From Nitratireductor thuwali (GTDB lineage: Bacteria; Pseudomonadota; Alphaproteobacteria; Rhizobiales; Rhizobiaceae), in contig NZ_CP030941.1 of NCBI RefSeq assembly GCF_036621415.1, forward strand, positions 3,842,001 to 3,906,000: 64,000 nt of DNA, read 5' to 3'. The position numbers were made by a program, and so were the translations under genes. Numbering within the stretch: the first letter of the stretch is position 1; each line of letters begins with the position of its first letter. The notes beneath the pieces were generated by a model. It had not been told where the DNA came from, made no database searches, and saw only the letters and a list, made by a program, of their open reading frames with translations. This document shows positions 54,567 through 64,000 of the stretch, one piece after another.

Positions 54567-57416
54567 ATGCTCGATAAGAACTACGACGCGGCAAGCGTTG
54601 AGCCCAAGATCGCCGAACGCTGGGAGCGGGAAGGGACATTCCGCGCCGGCGCGGGCGCAGAACCGGGCGCCGAGACCTTCACCATCGTCATCCCCCCGCC
54701 CAATGTGACCGGCTCCCTGCACATGGGCCATGCGCTCAACAACACGCTGCAGGACATCATGGTCCGCTTCGAGCGCATGCGCGGCAAGGACGTGCTGTGG
54801 CAGCCGGGCATGGACCACGCCGGCATCGCCACGCAGATGGTGGTCGAGCGCCAGCTGATGGAGCGCCAGCAGCATCGCCGCGACATGGGCCGCGAGAAAT
54901 TCGTCGATAAGGTCTGGGAGTGGAAGGAAGAATCGGGCGGCGCGATCATCAACCAGCTGAAGCGGCTGGGCGCCTCCTGCGACTGGTCGCGCGAGCGCTT
55001 CACCATGGACGAGGGGCTGTCCAGGGCCGTCATCGAAGTATTCGTGTCGCTCTATGAGCAGGGCCTGATCTACAAGGACAAGCGGCTGGTCAATTGGGAC
55101 CCCAAGCTTTTGACCGCGATCTCCGATCTGGAGGTCGAGCAGATCGAGGTGAACGGCAATCTCTGGCATTTCCGCTATCCGCTGGAGCCCGGCGTCAGCT
55201 ACGAGCATCCCTACAGGCTGGATGGCGAAGGCAACCGCGTCGACTGGCGCCCCTCCGACGGCGAGCCCGACGGATACGAGAACCGCGACTATCTGGTCGT
55301 TGCCACCACGCGGCCGGAGACGATGCTGGGCGATACGGGCGTTGCGGTCCATCCCGACGATCCGCGCTACAAGAGCCTCGTCGGCAGGCATGTGATGCTG
55401 CCGCTGGTCGGTCGGCGCATTCCGATCATCGCCGACGAATATCCCGATCCCGAGGCCGGCACCGGCGCGGTGAAGATGACCCCCGCCCACGACTTCAACG
55501 ATTTCGAGGTCGGCAAGCGGCACGGCCTGCCCCAGATCAATGTGATGACGGTGGAAGGCGCCATCACGCTGAAGGACAATGAGGATTTCCTGGAAGGCCT
55601 AGAGCGGGATGCCCGGCTCACCGCCACCATCGCGCAGCTCGACGGTCTGGACCGCTTCGAGGCGCGCAAGGCGCTCGTCGCCATGATGGAAGATGCGGGG
55701 CTTCTGGAGAAGGTCGAGCCGCATCGCCACACCATCCCCCATGGCGACCGTGGCGGCGTGCCGATCGAGCCCTTCCTCACCGACCAGTGGTATGTCGACG
55801 CCAAGACGCTGGCAAAGCCCGCCATCGCCTCCGTGCGCGAGGGGCGCACGAAATTCGTGCCGAAGAACTGGGAAAAGACCTATTTCGAGTGGATGGAGAA
55901 CATCCAGCCCTGGTGCATCTCCCGCCAGCTCTGGTGGGGGCATCAGATCCCCGCGTGGTACGGGCCGGACGGCCACGTCTTCGTCGCCCGCACCGAGAAG
56001 GAAGCGCTGGACGACGCGGTCGAATATTATCTGGCGCTCGAGGGGCCGTGGAAATCCTGGGTGGAAGACCAGCTCGAAAATTACGAGCCCGGCAAGATCC
56101 TCACGCGCGACGAGGATGTTCTCGACACCTGGTTCTCCTCCGCGCTCTGGCCGTTTTCCACGCTGGGCTGGCCGGACAAGACCACCGAGCTCGACCGCTA
56201 TTACCCGACGTCGGTGCTCGTCACCGGCTTCGACATCATCTTCTTCTGGGTCGCCCGGATGATGATGATGGGCCTGCACTTCATGGAGGAGGAGCCCTTC
56301 CACACCGTCTATGTGCACGCGCTGGTGCGCGACAAGAACGGCGCCAAGATGTCGAAGTCCAAGGGCAATGTCATCGACCCGCTGGAACTGATCGACGAAT
56401 ACGGTGCCGACGCGCTGCGCTTTACCCTGGCGATCATGGCCGCGCAGGGGCGCGACGTGAAGCTCGATCCCTCGCGCGTGGCCGGCTATCGCAATTTCGG
56501 CACCAAGCTTTGGAACGCGACCCGCTTTGCCGAGATGAACGGCGTGAAGCGCGATCCCGATTTCCGGCCTGAAGACGCGCGGCTCGCCATCAACCGCTGG
56601 ATATTGACCGAGCTGACGCGCACGGCCGAGGCCATCACCGCCGGCATCACGTCGTACAGGTTCAACGAGGCGGCGGGCGCGGCCTATCGCTTCGTGTGGA
56701 GCCAGTTCTGCGATTGGTATCTGGAGCTCTTGAAGCCGGTCTTCGCCGGCGACGACGAGGACGCCGGGGCGGAGGCCCGCGCCTGCGCGGCCTATGTGCT
56801 GGACGAGATCTACAAGCTGCTGCACCCGATGATGCCCTATATGACCGAGGAGCTGTGGGCGCATATGGGCGGCGAGGCCGGACGCGACGGAATGCTGGCA
56901 TTGACGCGCTGGCCCTCGCCGGATTTCGAGGATGCGGAGGCGGCCGCCGACATCAACTGGCTCATCGACCTGGTCAGCGGCATTCGCTCCGTGCGCGCCG
57001 AGGTGAACGTGCCCGCCGCCGCCATGGCGCCGCTGGTGGCCGTCGGCGCCGACGAGACGACCCGCGCGCGCATTGCGCGGCATGATCCGGCCATCCGCCG
57101 TCTGGCGCGCGTGGAGGAGCTGGGCTTTGCCGCCGACGCGCCCAAGGGCAGCGCGCAATTCGTGCTGGGCGAGGCGACCTTCTGCCTGCCGCTGGGCGAT
57201 CTCATCGATATCGGCGCCGAGACCCTCCGCCTGGAAAAGGAGCTCGGCAAGATCGATGCGGAGATTTCGCGCCTGGACAAGAAATTGTCGAACGAGAAGT
57301 TCGTCGCCAACGCGCCGGAAGACATCGTCCTTGCCGAGCGCGAAAAGCGCGCCGAGTTTGCCGAGGCGAGGGCAAAGATGCAGGCGGCGCTCGACCGGGT
57401 GAGGGAAGCCGGCTAG
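54567..57416 (+). CDS. valS: Valyl-tRNA synthetase
   Basis: 949 aa. Class I motifs: PPPNVTGSLHMGHALN (HIGH-like HMGH at 52-55) and KMSKS at 594-598 in AKMSKSKGNVIDPLELIDEY. The editing domain has ATTRPETMLGDTGVAVHPDD. The C-terminal coiled coil (LRLEKELGKIDAEISRLDKK) is the tRNA-binding arm of ValRS. Length is typical. It charges tRNA-Val and edits Thr. Transcription probably begins in the popZ-valS gap or upstream. Confidence 0.97.
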   Translation: MLDKNYDAASVEPKIAERWEREGTFRAGAGAEPGAETFTIVIPPPNVTGSLHMGHALNNTLQDIMVRFERMRGKDVLWQPGMDHAGIATQMVVERQLMERQQHRRDMGREKFVDKVWEWKEESGGAIINQLKRLGASCDWSRERFTMDEGLSRAVIEVFVSLYEQGLIYKDKRLVNWDPKLLTAISDLEVEQIEVNGNLWHFRYPLEPGVSYEHPYRLDGEGNRVDWRPSDGEPDGYENRDYLVVATTRPETMLGDTGVAVHPDDPRYKSLVGRHVMLPLVGRRIPIIADEYPDPEAGTGAVKMTPAHDFNDFEVGKRHGLPQINVMTVEGAITLKDNEDFLEGLERDARLTATIAQLDGLDRFEARKALVAMMEDAGLLEKVEPHRHTIPHGDRGGVPIEPFLTDQWYVDAKTLAKPAIASVREGRTKFVPKNWEKTYFEWMENIQPWCISRQLWWGHQIPAWYGPDGHVFVARTEKEALDDAVEYYLALEGPWKSWVEDQLENYEPGKILTRDEDVLDTWFSSALWPFSTLGWPDKTTELDRYYPTSVLVTGFDIIFFWVARMMMMGLHFMEEEPFHTVYVHALVRDKNGAKMSKSKGNVIDPLELIDEYGADALRFTLAIMAAQGRDVKLDPSRVAGYRNFGTKLWNATRFAEMNGVKRDPDFRPEDARLAINRWILTELTRTAEAITAGITSYRFNEAAGAAYRFVWSQFCDWYLELLKPVFAGDDEDAGAEARACAAYVLDEIYKLLHPMMPYMTEELWAHMGGEAGRDGMLALTRWPSPDFEDAEAAADINWLIDLVSGIRSVRAEVNVPAAAMAPLVAVGADETTRARIARHDPAIRRLARVEELGFAADAPKGSAQFVLGEATFCLPLGDLIDIGAETLRLEKELGKIDAEISRLDKKLSNEKFVANAPEDIVLAEREKRAEFAEARAKMQAALDRVREAG

Positions 57417-57764
57417 CGGCCATTGATTCGCGGGGCCGGCGCGGAATGAGGATCTTGCAGCCCGTCGGCGCCGGCCCTTCCCCCGCCATTCAAGGGTCAG
57501 AAGCAGCTTTCCTGCTCCCTGTCACATTTCCGCAACAGTTGCCGTAAAGCGGTGGGAATGCGGCGGGAAAGCGGCCGAAACGCCTCAAATCCGGCCTGTT
57601 CCATGCTGCGCCTTCGCATGCCGGCGTTGAACCTCGCTCAATTTCAGGGGTTTACGTTAAGGTAAGAAAACGCGCCGCCGCCCGGCCGGGCGGCATTGCG
57701 ATTGCGCGATGCGAAACGCTTGCTATCCTTCCGTAGCGAAATCGGAGTCCAGGGAGGTTCTCGC
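57417..57764. other. 348-nt gap between valS and the FadL-like gene
   Basis: It holds a 10-bp perfect inverted repeat GGGCCGGCGC/GCGCCGGCCC (57433-57442 with 57468-57477), maybe a valS terminator though it lacks a T-tract. No gene is seen. The rest presumably carries the promoter of the next gene. Confidence 0.5.
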
Positions 57765-58910
57765 ATGCGTTTTAGTGGTTTTGGGGTTTCGGCACTGGGG
57801 CTGGCGCTTTTGGCCGGCAGTGCACATGCGGGCGGCTTTTCGCGCGGAACGGCCGACACGGATATTCTTTACGAGGAAGGGAATTTCAACCTGCGGGCGG
57901 GGGCTACGGTCGTAACGCCGTCACAGAAGTTCTCGCGCAACCCCGGCGGAACGACCAGCGGCGGCGTGGTCGGCACCGACTATCTGGATACCTACGTCAT
58001 CCCGACAGCCGCCGTGAAGTTCAAGGTCACCGACAACCTGTCCTGCGCCGGTACGTTCACGACGCCTTACGGCGCCAATTCGAGCCATCCTTCGCCGTAC
58101 GGTCCGAGCGGCAAGCTTTCGGAGGAGTTCACGGTCTCGGAGTTCGGCGGCACCTGTGCGGTTTTCTTCGACATGGGGCGCGGGCGCCTTTCGGTACTGG
58201 GCGGCGCGTTTGTCGAAAAGTTCGACTACGAGCTTTCTGCACTGCCGACGCTTCCCTCGCCTCCGGCGCCATTTCCGGGACCGGCACCTTTGGGCATTGA
58301 ACTCGGCAGCAACGCCTATGGGTGGCGCGCCGGGCTCGGCTACGAAATCCCCGAGATCGCGCTCCGCGCCCAACTGATGTACCGGTCGGGGACCTCCCAT
58401 GACGCGACGGGAAGCGCCACGCTCTATGGCATGCCGCTCGGGACGGCGACGGGCTCCGGCGAACTGCCCCAGAGCGTCGAGTTCAAGTTGCAGACGGGCG
58501 TCGCGCCTGGTTGGCTAGCCTTTGGATCCGTGAAGTGGACGGACTGGTCGGTGAACGAACGTCTGGTTGTCTCCGCCGGGCCGATAACGAGCGCCAACCT
58601 CTACCACTGGAAGGACGGCTGGACCGTCACCGGCGGCGTCGGCCATGCGTTCAACGAGCGCGTTTCCGGCCTGGTCAGCCTGCAATGGGACCAGGGCGTG
58701 TCCAACGGCTACGATTTCCGCAGCGACAAGTGGATGTTGGCCACAGGCGTCAGCCTCAAGGACGACCTGGGCGGGGAATTGCGGCTCGGCGGAGCCCTGG
58801 TCTACCTCACCTCGGATGAAATCACCGGCGCCGGCGCACCGGATTTCGGCGCTGCCGTCGACTCCGGCTGGGCCGGCATTCTGTCGGCCAACTACAAAGT
58901 TAGATGGTGA
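57765..58910 (+). CDS. FadL/OmpP1-type outer membrane transport protein
   Basis: 381 aa from an ATG with CAGGGAGGTTCTCGC upstream. The signal peptide ends SAHAGG, and the mature N-terminus GGFSRGTADTDILYEEGNF resembles the FadL hatch region. The rest alternates polar and hydrophobic residues and ends in an aromatic YKVRW, the outer-membrane barrel signature. FadL-type proteins import long-chain fatty acids or other hydrophobic compounds. Substrate unproven. Strong terminator follows. Confidence 0.85.
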   Translation: MRFSGFGVSALGLALLAGSAHAGGFSRGTADTDILYEEGNFNLRAGATVVTPSQKFSRNPGGTTSGGVVGTDYLDTYVIPTAAVKFKVTDNLSCAGTFTTPYGANSSHPSPYGPSGKLSEEFTVSEFGGTCAVFFDMGRGRLSVLGGAFVEKFDYELSALPTLPSPPAPFPGPAPLGIELGSNAYGWRAGLGYEIPEIALRAQLMYRSGTSHDATGSATLYGMPLGTATGSGELPQSVEFKLQTGVAPGWLAFGSVKWTDWSVNERLVVSAGPITSANLYHWKDGWTVTGGVGHAFNERVSGLVSLQWDQGVSNGYDFRSDKWMLATGVSLKDDLGGELRLGGALVYLTSDEITGAGAPDFGAAVDSGWAGILSANYKVRW

Positions 58911-58944
58911 TACCGCGGCAGATCATCTGATCTGTTATTTGACA

Positions 58945-58972
58945 GGCCCGGCTTCCATGCCGGGCCTTTTTT
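58945..58972 (+). terminator. Rho-independent terminator after the FadL-like gene
   Basis: Perfect 8-bp stem GGCCCGGC/GCCGGGCC around TTCCAT, directly followed by six T residues. 34 nt after the stop. Confidence 0.95.
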
Positions 58973-59168
58973 ATGCCGATTGCGGCCGAAAGCTGTGCGT
59001 ATCCCTGCCGAAGGCGCAACAATGCTGCGCAAGCACTTGAAACGGCGGCAAAACTGCCTCAGATAGTATGCGTCACCCAGCCCGGGCCCCTCTGGCAGGC
59101 AAGGCGTTGCCTGTGATGTCGGACTGAACGACAACGCGCTGACGCGGCGCATTGAATGCAAACGCTTC

Positions 59169-60101
59169 ATGACATTGCACGATTGGCTGTGGCCCGGCTT
59201 CCTGGCGTTTGTCGCCATCATCCTGTTCGTCGATCTTTTCGTTCTCCATCGACGCGACCACGTCATCACCACGCGCGAGGCGTGCCGGACGGTCGGCGCC
59301 TATGTCTCGCTGGCGATGCTGTTTGCCGTCGGCGTCTTCTATTTCGCGGGCGCGGACAGGGGAGCCGAATTCCTCACGGGCTACCTGATCGAACAGGCGC
59401 TTTCGCTCGACAATATTTTCGTCATCGCCCTCATCTTCGCCTATTTCAAGGTGCCGGCGGAGGCCCAGTACCGGGTGCTGTTCTACGGCATCGTGGGCGC
59501 CATCGTGATGCGCCTTTCGCTCATCGTGCCGGGCGTGAAACTGGTCGAGCAGTTCCACGTGATCGCCATGGCGCTGGGCGCGCTGCTGATCTTCTCAGGC
59601 TTCAAGATGATGTTCGCCGGAGACGCCATGGTCGATCCCGGCGACAGCCGCGTCGTCAAGCTGTTGATGCGCACCGGCCGGGTGACGTCGGAATATGAAG
59701 GCGCGCGGTTCCTGACGCGCCGCAACGGCATCCTCTTCATGACGCCGCTCTTCGTCGTCCTGGTGACGGTCGAGATCACCGATCTGATCTTCGCGATCGA
59801 TTCCATCCCCGCCGTCCTGGCGGTATCCAACGACGCCTTCATCGTCTTTTCCTCCAATGTCTTCGCCATTCTGGGCCTGCGCGCGCTGTTCTTCGTCCTG
59901 TCGGGCATGATGCGCACCTTCCGCTATCTCCAGACGGGGCTGTCGCTGGTGCTGATCTTCATCGGGTTCAAGATGCTGTTCGGCCAGTATATCCACATCC
60001 CCTCGGTGATCGCGCTGGCGGTGACGGCGCTCATCATCGGCGCTTCGGTCTTGGCCTCCATGCTGCACAACAGACGGGACGCCTCCGAAGCCAAGCGGTA
60101 G
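59169..60101 (+). CDS. TerC/Alx family membrane protein
   Basis: 310 aa. Nine or so hydrophobic helices with the family's acidic motifs: IILFVDLFVLHRRDH, EQALSLDNIFVIALIFAYF and TVEITDLIFAIDSIPAVLAV, ending with FIGFKMLFG. The conserved Asp residues within membrane helices are thought to handle metal ions; recent work links the family to manganese export and metalation of secreted proteins. No Mn-riboswitch motif is evident upstream by eye. Confidence 0.93.
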   Translation: MTLHDWLWPGFLAFVAIILFVDLFVLHRRDHVITTREACRTVGAYVSLAMLFAVGVFYFAGADRGAEFLTGYLIEQALSLDNIFVIALIFAYFKVPAEAQYRVLFYGIVGAIVMRLSLIVPGVKLVEQFHVIAMALGALLIFSGFKMMFAGDAMVDPGDSRVVKLLMRTGRVTSEYEGARFLTRRNGILFMTPLFVVLVTVEITDLIFAIDSIPAVLAVSNDAFIVFSSNVFAILGLRALFFVLSGMMRTFRYLQTGLSLVLIFIGFKMLFGQYIHIPSVIALAVTALIIGASVLASMLHNRRDASEAKR

Positions 60102-60550
60102 GCCGCTCCGTCCGCAATTGCGTAAAACCGCTAGAGCGCCGTGCGTCTCTCAAGACGAACAAAGGACGCTCTAGACCATTGAATCTACGCATCGTGCGTC
60201 CCGAAAATCGATTTCCGGTTTTCGGGCCGATGCTGTAGCCGGATCGGTTCGGCGTTCCGTGAAACGGTGAACCGATCCACGCCGCAGCGCCTCTGCCATG
60301 TTCCCTCATCTTCCCCTTGGAAGGGGAGGAGATTCGTCCTCCGGGCACCGCACCCTTGCCGGCCGCGCGCGAGGATGGCTGTCTGTGGCTGATTCGCAAC
60401 ACTTTAATAAGATGCATTGCGCTATGAAGGCGTGGGGGCAATACGCCAATTTCCCGCCATAAAACAGGCGCACCGAGTTAGCTTCTCGGACGCGCCGCAC
60501 CGGATACCGCGTGTCAAAGAGAGAAGCCGCAAGAAGCGGCAAAGGTGATC
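60102..60550. repeat. Gap with dispersed repeat copy E, upstream of ilvD
   Basis: 60133-60235 has AGAGCGCCGTGCGTC, GGACGCTCTAGACC and GCATCGTGCGTCCCGAAAAT with TTTTCGGGCCGATGCTGTAG. 60237-60275 is a GGATCGGTTC...GAACCGATCC palindrome also found near 53396. The remainder up to ilvD shows a short GCCGC-AAGAA-GCGGC hairpin at 60525-60539 beside the ribosome site. Confidence 0.7.
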
Positions 60551-62275
60551 ATGGACGCTCGATCGATTTCGAAAGCAAATCTTCCCAGCCGCCACGTGAC
60601 GGTGGGGCCGGCGCGCGCGCCGCACCGCTCCTATCTTTACGCCATGGGTCTGTCGCCGGAGGAAATCGCCCAGCCGCTCGTCGGCGTCGCGACCTGCTGG
60701 AACGAGGCCGCACCCTGCAATATCTCGCTGATGCGCCAGGCGCAGGTGGTCAAGAAGGGCGTGGCCTCGGCCCACGGCACGCCGCGCGAATTCACCACCA
60801 TCACCGTCACCGACGGCATTGCCATGGGCCACCAGGGCATGAAGGCCTCGCTGGTGTCGCGCGACGTCATCGCCGATTCGGTCGAGCTGACCATGCGCGG
60901 CCATTGCTACGATGCGATCGTCGGCCTGGCCGGCTGCGACAAGTCGCTGCCCGGCATGATGATGGCGATGGTCCGCCTCAACGTGCCCGCCGTCTTCATC
61001 TATGGCGGCTCCATCCTGCCCGGCGCCTATCGCGGCCGCCAGATCACCGTTCAGGACGTGTTCGAGGCGGTGGGCCAGCATTCCGTCGGCTCCATCTCCG
61101 ATGAGGATCTGATGGAGATCGAGCAGGCTGCCTGCCCGTCCGCCGGTTCCTGCGGCGCGCAGTTCACGGCCAACACGATGGCGACCGTCGCCGAGGCCAT
61201 CGGCCTGGCGCTGCCTTATTCCTGCGGCGCGCCGGCGCCCTACGAGATGCGCGACCGCTTCAACTACGCCTCCGGCGAAAAGGTGATGGAGTTGATCGCC
61301 AAGCAGATCCGCCCGCGCGACATCGTCACGCTGAAGTCCTTGGAGAATGCGGCTGCCGTGGTCGCCGCCTCGGGCGGCTCGACCAACGCGGCCTTGCACC
61401 TGCCCGCCATCGCCCACGAGGCGGGTATCGAGTTCGATCTGTTCGACGTGGCGGAGATATTCAAGAAGACGCCCTATATCGCCGACCTCAAGCCGGGCGG
61501 CAAATATGTCGCCAAGGACATGTTCGAGGCCGGCGGCATTCCGCTGCTGATGAAAACGCTGCTGGACCACGGCTTCCTGCACGGCGATTGCATGACGGTT
61601 ACCGGCCGCACCCTGGCGGAGAACATGGAGCGTGTTCCGTGGAACGACCAGCAGGACGTGGTGCGTCCCGCCAATAACCCGATCACCAGAACCGGCGGCG
61701 TGGTCGGCCTGCGCGGCAATCTCGCGCCCGACGGCGCCATCGTGAAGGTGGCGGGCATGAAGCATCTCAGCTTCTCCGGTCCGGCGCGCTGTTTCGATTC
61801 GGAGGAAGAGTGCTTCGCCGCCGTGAACGAGCGCAACTACAAGGAAGGCGAGGTTCTCGTCATCCGCTATGAGGGCCCCAAGGGCGGACCCGGCATGCGC
61901 GAAATGCTGGCCACCACGGCCGCCCTCTACGGCCAGGGCATGGGCGACCGGGTCGCGCTTATCACCGATGGGCGCTTTTCCGGCGCCACCCGCGGCTTCT
62001 GCATCGGCCATGTCGGCCCGGAGGCTGCCGTCGGCGGCCCGATCGGCCTTCTGAAGGATGGCGACGTCATCACCATCGACGCGGTGGAAGGGACCATCGA
62101 CGTGGCCCTCAGCGACGAGGAGCTTGCCGAGCGCCTCAAGAACTGGGTGCCCCGCACGACGGATTACCAGTCGGGCGCGATCTGGAAATATGCACAGACG
62201 GTGGGACCGGCCGTGAACGGCGCCGTAACCCATCCGGGAGCCGGGAAAGAAACGCACTGCTATGCGGACATCTAG
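60551..62275 (+). CDS. ilvD: Dihydroxy-acid dehydratase
   Basis: 574 aa from the ATG at 60551 (AAAGGTGATC upstream). IlvD/Edd hallmarks: [36 protein letters not shown], and [20 protein letters not shown] (cluster ligands), plus [20 protein letters not shown]. The three Cys of CW, GCDKS and GSCG bind the Fe-S cluster. It dehydrates 2,3-dihydroxy-3-methyl(valerate/butanoate) in isoleucine/valine synthesis. The exoR-like gene overlaps its end by 14 nt. Confidence 0.95.
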   Translation: MDARSISKANLPSRHVTVGPARAPHRSYLYAMGLSPEEIAQPLVGVATCWNEAAPCNISLMRQAQVVKKGVASAHGTPREFTTITVTDGIAMGHQGMKASLVSRDVIADSVELTMRGHCYDAIVGLAGCDKSLPGMMMAMVRLNVPAVFIYGGSILPGAYRGRQITVQDVFEAVGQHSVGSISDEDLMEIEQAACPSAGSCGAQFTANTMATVAEAIGLALPYSCGAPAPYEMRDRFNYASGEKVMELIAKQIRPRDIVTLKSLENAAAVVAASGGSTNAALHLPAIAHEAGIEFDLFDVAEIFKKTPYIADLKPGGKYVAKDMFEAGGIPLLMKTLLDHGFLHGDCMTVTGRTLAENMERVPWNDQQDVVRPANNPITRTGGVVGLRGNLAPDGAIVKVAGMKHLSFSGPARCFDSEEECFAAVNERNYKEGEVLVIRYEGPKGGPGMREMLATTAALYGQGMGDRVALITDGRFSGATRGFCIGHVGPEAAVGGPIGLLKDGDVITIDAVEGTIDVALSDEELAERLKNWVPRTTDYQSGAIWKYAQTVGPAVNGAVTHPGAGKETHCYADI

Positions 62276-63062
62276 GTCCATAACGGTCCGGCTCGCCGCC
62301 GGCCTCATGCTTCTCGTCGGGAGCTTCGGTTCAGCCGAAGCGCTCGATCAGGACATGGTCGTCAAGAAGCCCGAGACCAACAGCCCATGGGCGATGTTCC
62401 GTTTCGGCTTCTCGGCCTATAAGCGCGGGCAGAAGCAGGAAGCCGTCGAGGCCTACCGCTATGCCGCCGAAAAAGGGCAGGTGGGCGCGCGCTGGAAACT
62501 TGCCCGCATGTATGCCGAAGGCGACGGCGTTCCGCGCAACGACTACGAGGCGTTCAAGTTCTTCTCTGCCGTGGTCCAGCAGGAGGTGCGGCCCGGCAGC
62601 AGCGACGAGGCCTATGTCTCCGATGCTCTGCTGGCGCTCGGCAACTACCTGCGCACCGGCATACCGGGCTCGCCGGTAGAGGCAAATCCGGCCGCGGCCC
62701 ATGACTATTTCCTGCGCGCGGCCGCCACCTACCGCAATGCCGACGCCCAGTACGAGCTGGGCCGGATGTTCCTCAGCGGGGAGGGCGGCACGAGAAACGT
62801 CCAGCAGGCGGGCCGCTGGCTGCAGCTCGCCGCCGAAAAGGAGCATGCCGCCGCGCAGGCGACGCTGGGAAACCTGCTGTTCCAGAGCGGCAAGGTCGTG
62901 CGCGGGCTGGCCCTGATGACGGCGGCGCTGGAACGCGCCAAGCCGTCGGATGTCGGGTGGATACGCGCCATGCACGAGGAGGCGTTCGCGCTGGCGGGCG
63001 AGTCCGATCGCCGCACGGCCATCGCCCTGGCCGAAGGCTACCTGGTCGACGGACTCAAATAA
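62262..63062 (+). CDS. exoR: ExoR-like periplasmic Sel1-repeat protein
   Basis: 266 aa; starts inside ilvD. A signal peptide ([20 protein letters not shown], cleavage near AEALD) precedes Sel1/TPR-like repeats: [20 protein letters not shown] at ~72-91, [20 protein letters not shown] and [15 protein letters not shown]. Length and the order of repeats match rhizobial ExoR, a periplasmic inhibitor of the ExoS/ChvG kinase that controls exopolysaccharide and motility. The call rests on remembered family pattern; a different Sel1 protein is possible. Confidence 0.7.
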   Translation: MRTSRSITVRLAAGLMLLVGSFGSAEALDQDMVVKKPETNSPWAMFRFGFSAYKRGQKQEAVEAYRYAAEKGQVGARWKLARMYAEGDGVPRNDYEAFKFFSAVVQQEVRPGSSDEAYVSDALLALGNYLRTGIPGSPVEANPAAAHDYFLRAAATYRNADAQYELGRMFLSGEGGTRNVQQAGRWLQLAAEKEHAAAQATLGNLLFQSGKVVRGLALMTAALERAKPSDVGWIRAMHEEAFALAGESDRRTAIALAEGYLVDGLK

Positions 63063-63096
63063 CGCTCTCGAATGATTGCCATGGCGGCGGGCGCTT

Positions 63097-63345
63097 TCAG
63101 CGCGCCGCCAGCACCGGCGGGTCGCTGTCCTGCATCGAGATCGCGCTGCAATCGCGGCCGAGCATCTTCCAGGAGCTGTTGTTCAGGACCTTCTCGCAGC
63201 GCGCGAGCCGCGGGCCGTCCGGCATCTTGAGGCAGGCCTGCTCGCCCTCGACATAGCGGGCGCCGTTCGCCACGCATCGGCAGTCCGCTGTCGCCGGCTG
63301 CGCCAGGATCAGGCTGGTCAGGACCATCCACGCCAAATGTCTCAT
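63097..63345 (-). CDS. Small secreted cysteine-containing protein
   Basis: 82 aa. Signal peptide MRHLAWMVLTSLILAQPATA, then a mature ~60-residue protein with five cysteines: CRCVANGARYVEGEQACLKM and later RCEKV and GRDCSAIS. It is probably periplasmic and disulfide-bonded. Function unknown. It lies just downstream of xthA on the same strand. Confidence 0.75.
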   Translation of the reverse strand: MRHLAWMVLTSLILAQPATADCRCVANGARYVEGEQACLKMPDGPRLARCEKVLNNSSWKMLGRDCSAISMQDSDPPVLAAR

Positions 63346-63427
63346 AGCGGGGCATCTTACCGCATCGGCCCGGAATCCGGTAATGGATTTCCAAAAGCGT
63401 TCGGCGTGGCACCCGTTGGCTCTTCCT

Positions 63428-64000
63428 TCACGCCGCCTTGAGCGAAAGCTCCGCGATCACCGGCACGTGGTCGGAGGGCTTTTCCCAGGCTCGCGTATGC
63501 TTGGCGATGCTGACCGCCGACAGTCGGTCGGCAGCTTCGGGCGACAGCATCAGATGATCGATGCGGATGCCGTTGTTCTTCTGCCAGGCGCCGGCCTGGT
63601 AGTCCCAGAAGGTGTATGTGCCGCTCTCCTGCGTCGTGGCGCGCAGCGCATCGGTGAAGCCGAGATGCGAGAACCTGCGGAAGGCGGCGCGGGTCTCCGG
63701 CCGGAACAGTGCGTCGCCCAGCCATGCCTCCGGGTTCTTGGCGTCCGCCGGCTCGGGAATGACGTTGTAATCCCCGGCCAGCACCAGCGGCTCTTCCAGA
63801 TCCAGCCTGCCGTGCGCCCATTGCTCCAGCCGCTGCATCCAGGTGAGCTTATAGGAAAACTTCTCCGTTTCCACCGGATTGCCGTTGGGCAGGTAGAGGG
63901 AAACCACGCGCAGCACGCCCTTGTCGGTCGAGAAGACCCCCTCCATGAAACGCGCCTGCGCATCGTCCCCATCGCCCGGCAGACCGCGATTGACCTCGTC
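63428..64000 (-). CDS. xthA: Exodeoxyribonuclease III, C-terminal part (5' end outside window)
   Basis: The frame is open to the window edge (its first visible residues read DEVNRGLPGDGDDAQARFME). Endonuclease/exonuclease/phosphatase motifs: RVVSLYLPNGNPVETEKFSY, the catalytic AGDYNVIPEPAD, FWDYQAGAWQKNNGIRIDHL and KPSDHVPVIAEL. ExoIII removes 3' blocks and cuts abasic sites during base-excision repair. About 190 C-terminal residues are present. Confidence 0.93.
   Translation of the reverse strand, partial: DEVNRGLPGDGDDAQARFMEGVFSTDKGVLRVVSLYLPNGNPVETEKFSYKLTWMQRLEQWAHGRLDLEEPLVLAGDYNVIPEPADAKNPEAWLGDALFRPETRAAFRRFSHLGFTDALRATTQESGTYTFWDYQAGAWQKNNGIRIDHLMLSPEAADRLSAVSIAKHTRAWEKPSDHVPVIAELSLKAA

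Noticed and set aside
59040..59168. Manganese (yybP-ykoY) riboswitch before the TerC-type gene
   Set aside because: Family members are sometimes controlled this way, but the conserved core could not be found by eye.
60422..62308. 628-codon minus-strand ORF opposite ilvD
   Set aside because: Antisense shadow of ilvD; no ribosome site and no recognisable domain.

Overview
The window is a GC-rich, densely coded chromosomal segment of an alphaproteobacterium, most likely a member of the Rhizobiales (Hyphomicrobiales), Phyllobacteriaceae-like. The grounds are an ExoR-type periplasmic regulator, a DUF2497/PopZ gene beside valS, a coenzyme-B12-dependent ribonucleotide reductase as the only RNR seen, and many dispersed palindromic intergenic repeats of the kind common in Mesorhizobium and relatives. 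The genus is inference. Three tRNA genes are present (Leu-UAA, Asn-GUU, Cys-GCA); there is no rRNA and no CRISPR array.

Layout. 1-3.1 kb: end of a molybdenum-cofactor/XDH maturation operon (xdhC, a MoeA-like/MobA-like fusion, a secreted hydrolase). 3.1-13 kb: exported protein, J-domain-like protein, MATE exporter, aldo/keto reductase, two hydrolases, LuxR-type regulator, PfpI/DJ-1 protein, GH25 lipoprotein, GIY-YIG protein, then about 1 kb of tandem palindromic repeats. 13.7-22.7 kb: minus-strand genes for nrdJ (with two putative NrdR boxes), PiT phosphate transporter, Nudix hydrolase, gpt, universal stress protein and a CinA-type protein. 22.8-29.2 kb: wrbA, tRNA-Leu, recQ, an SDR/TetR divergent pair with a visible operator, adenine deaminase. 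29.2-36 kb: DUF900 lipoprotein, trkH, ilvA, DUF1697, DEAD-box helicase. 36-41 kb: MFS transporter, then a tightly overlapping sulfur/amino-acid cluster (cysK, alaX-like, sseA, GNAT). 41-47.5 kb: OmpA-like protein, a nuclease gene without a start codon preceded by two hairpins, DUF1203, divergent ald/Lrp-type regulator, and a Tat-exported CpdB-type nucleotidase. 48.9-51 kb: a 2-kb mini-island in tRNA-Cys. 51-64 kb: pcm, tolC, popZ, valS, fadL-like, terC, ilvD, exoR-like, a small secreted protein and the end of xthA.

The most unusual region is the mini-island at 48,999-50,994. It is bounded by an 18-bp perfect direct repeat of the tRNA-Cys 3' end. It carries four copies of a GGTGTGGCA motif just inside its ends, a decayed HNH-type nuclease fragment, a frameshifted gene, a zinc-ribbon protein, a membrane microprotein and an SMR-like membrane protein, and it lacks an integrase. 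A second candidate is at 41.7-42.5 kb: two adjacent perfect tetraloop hairpins upstream of a PD-(D/E)XK nuclease-like reading frame with no canonical start codon. The rest is mainly housekeeping and transport, with regulation visible at nrdJ and at the SDR/TetR pair.
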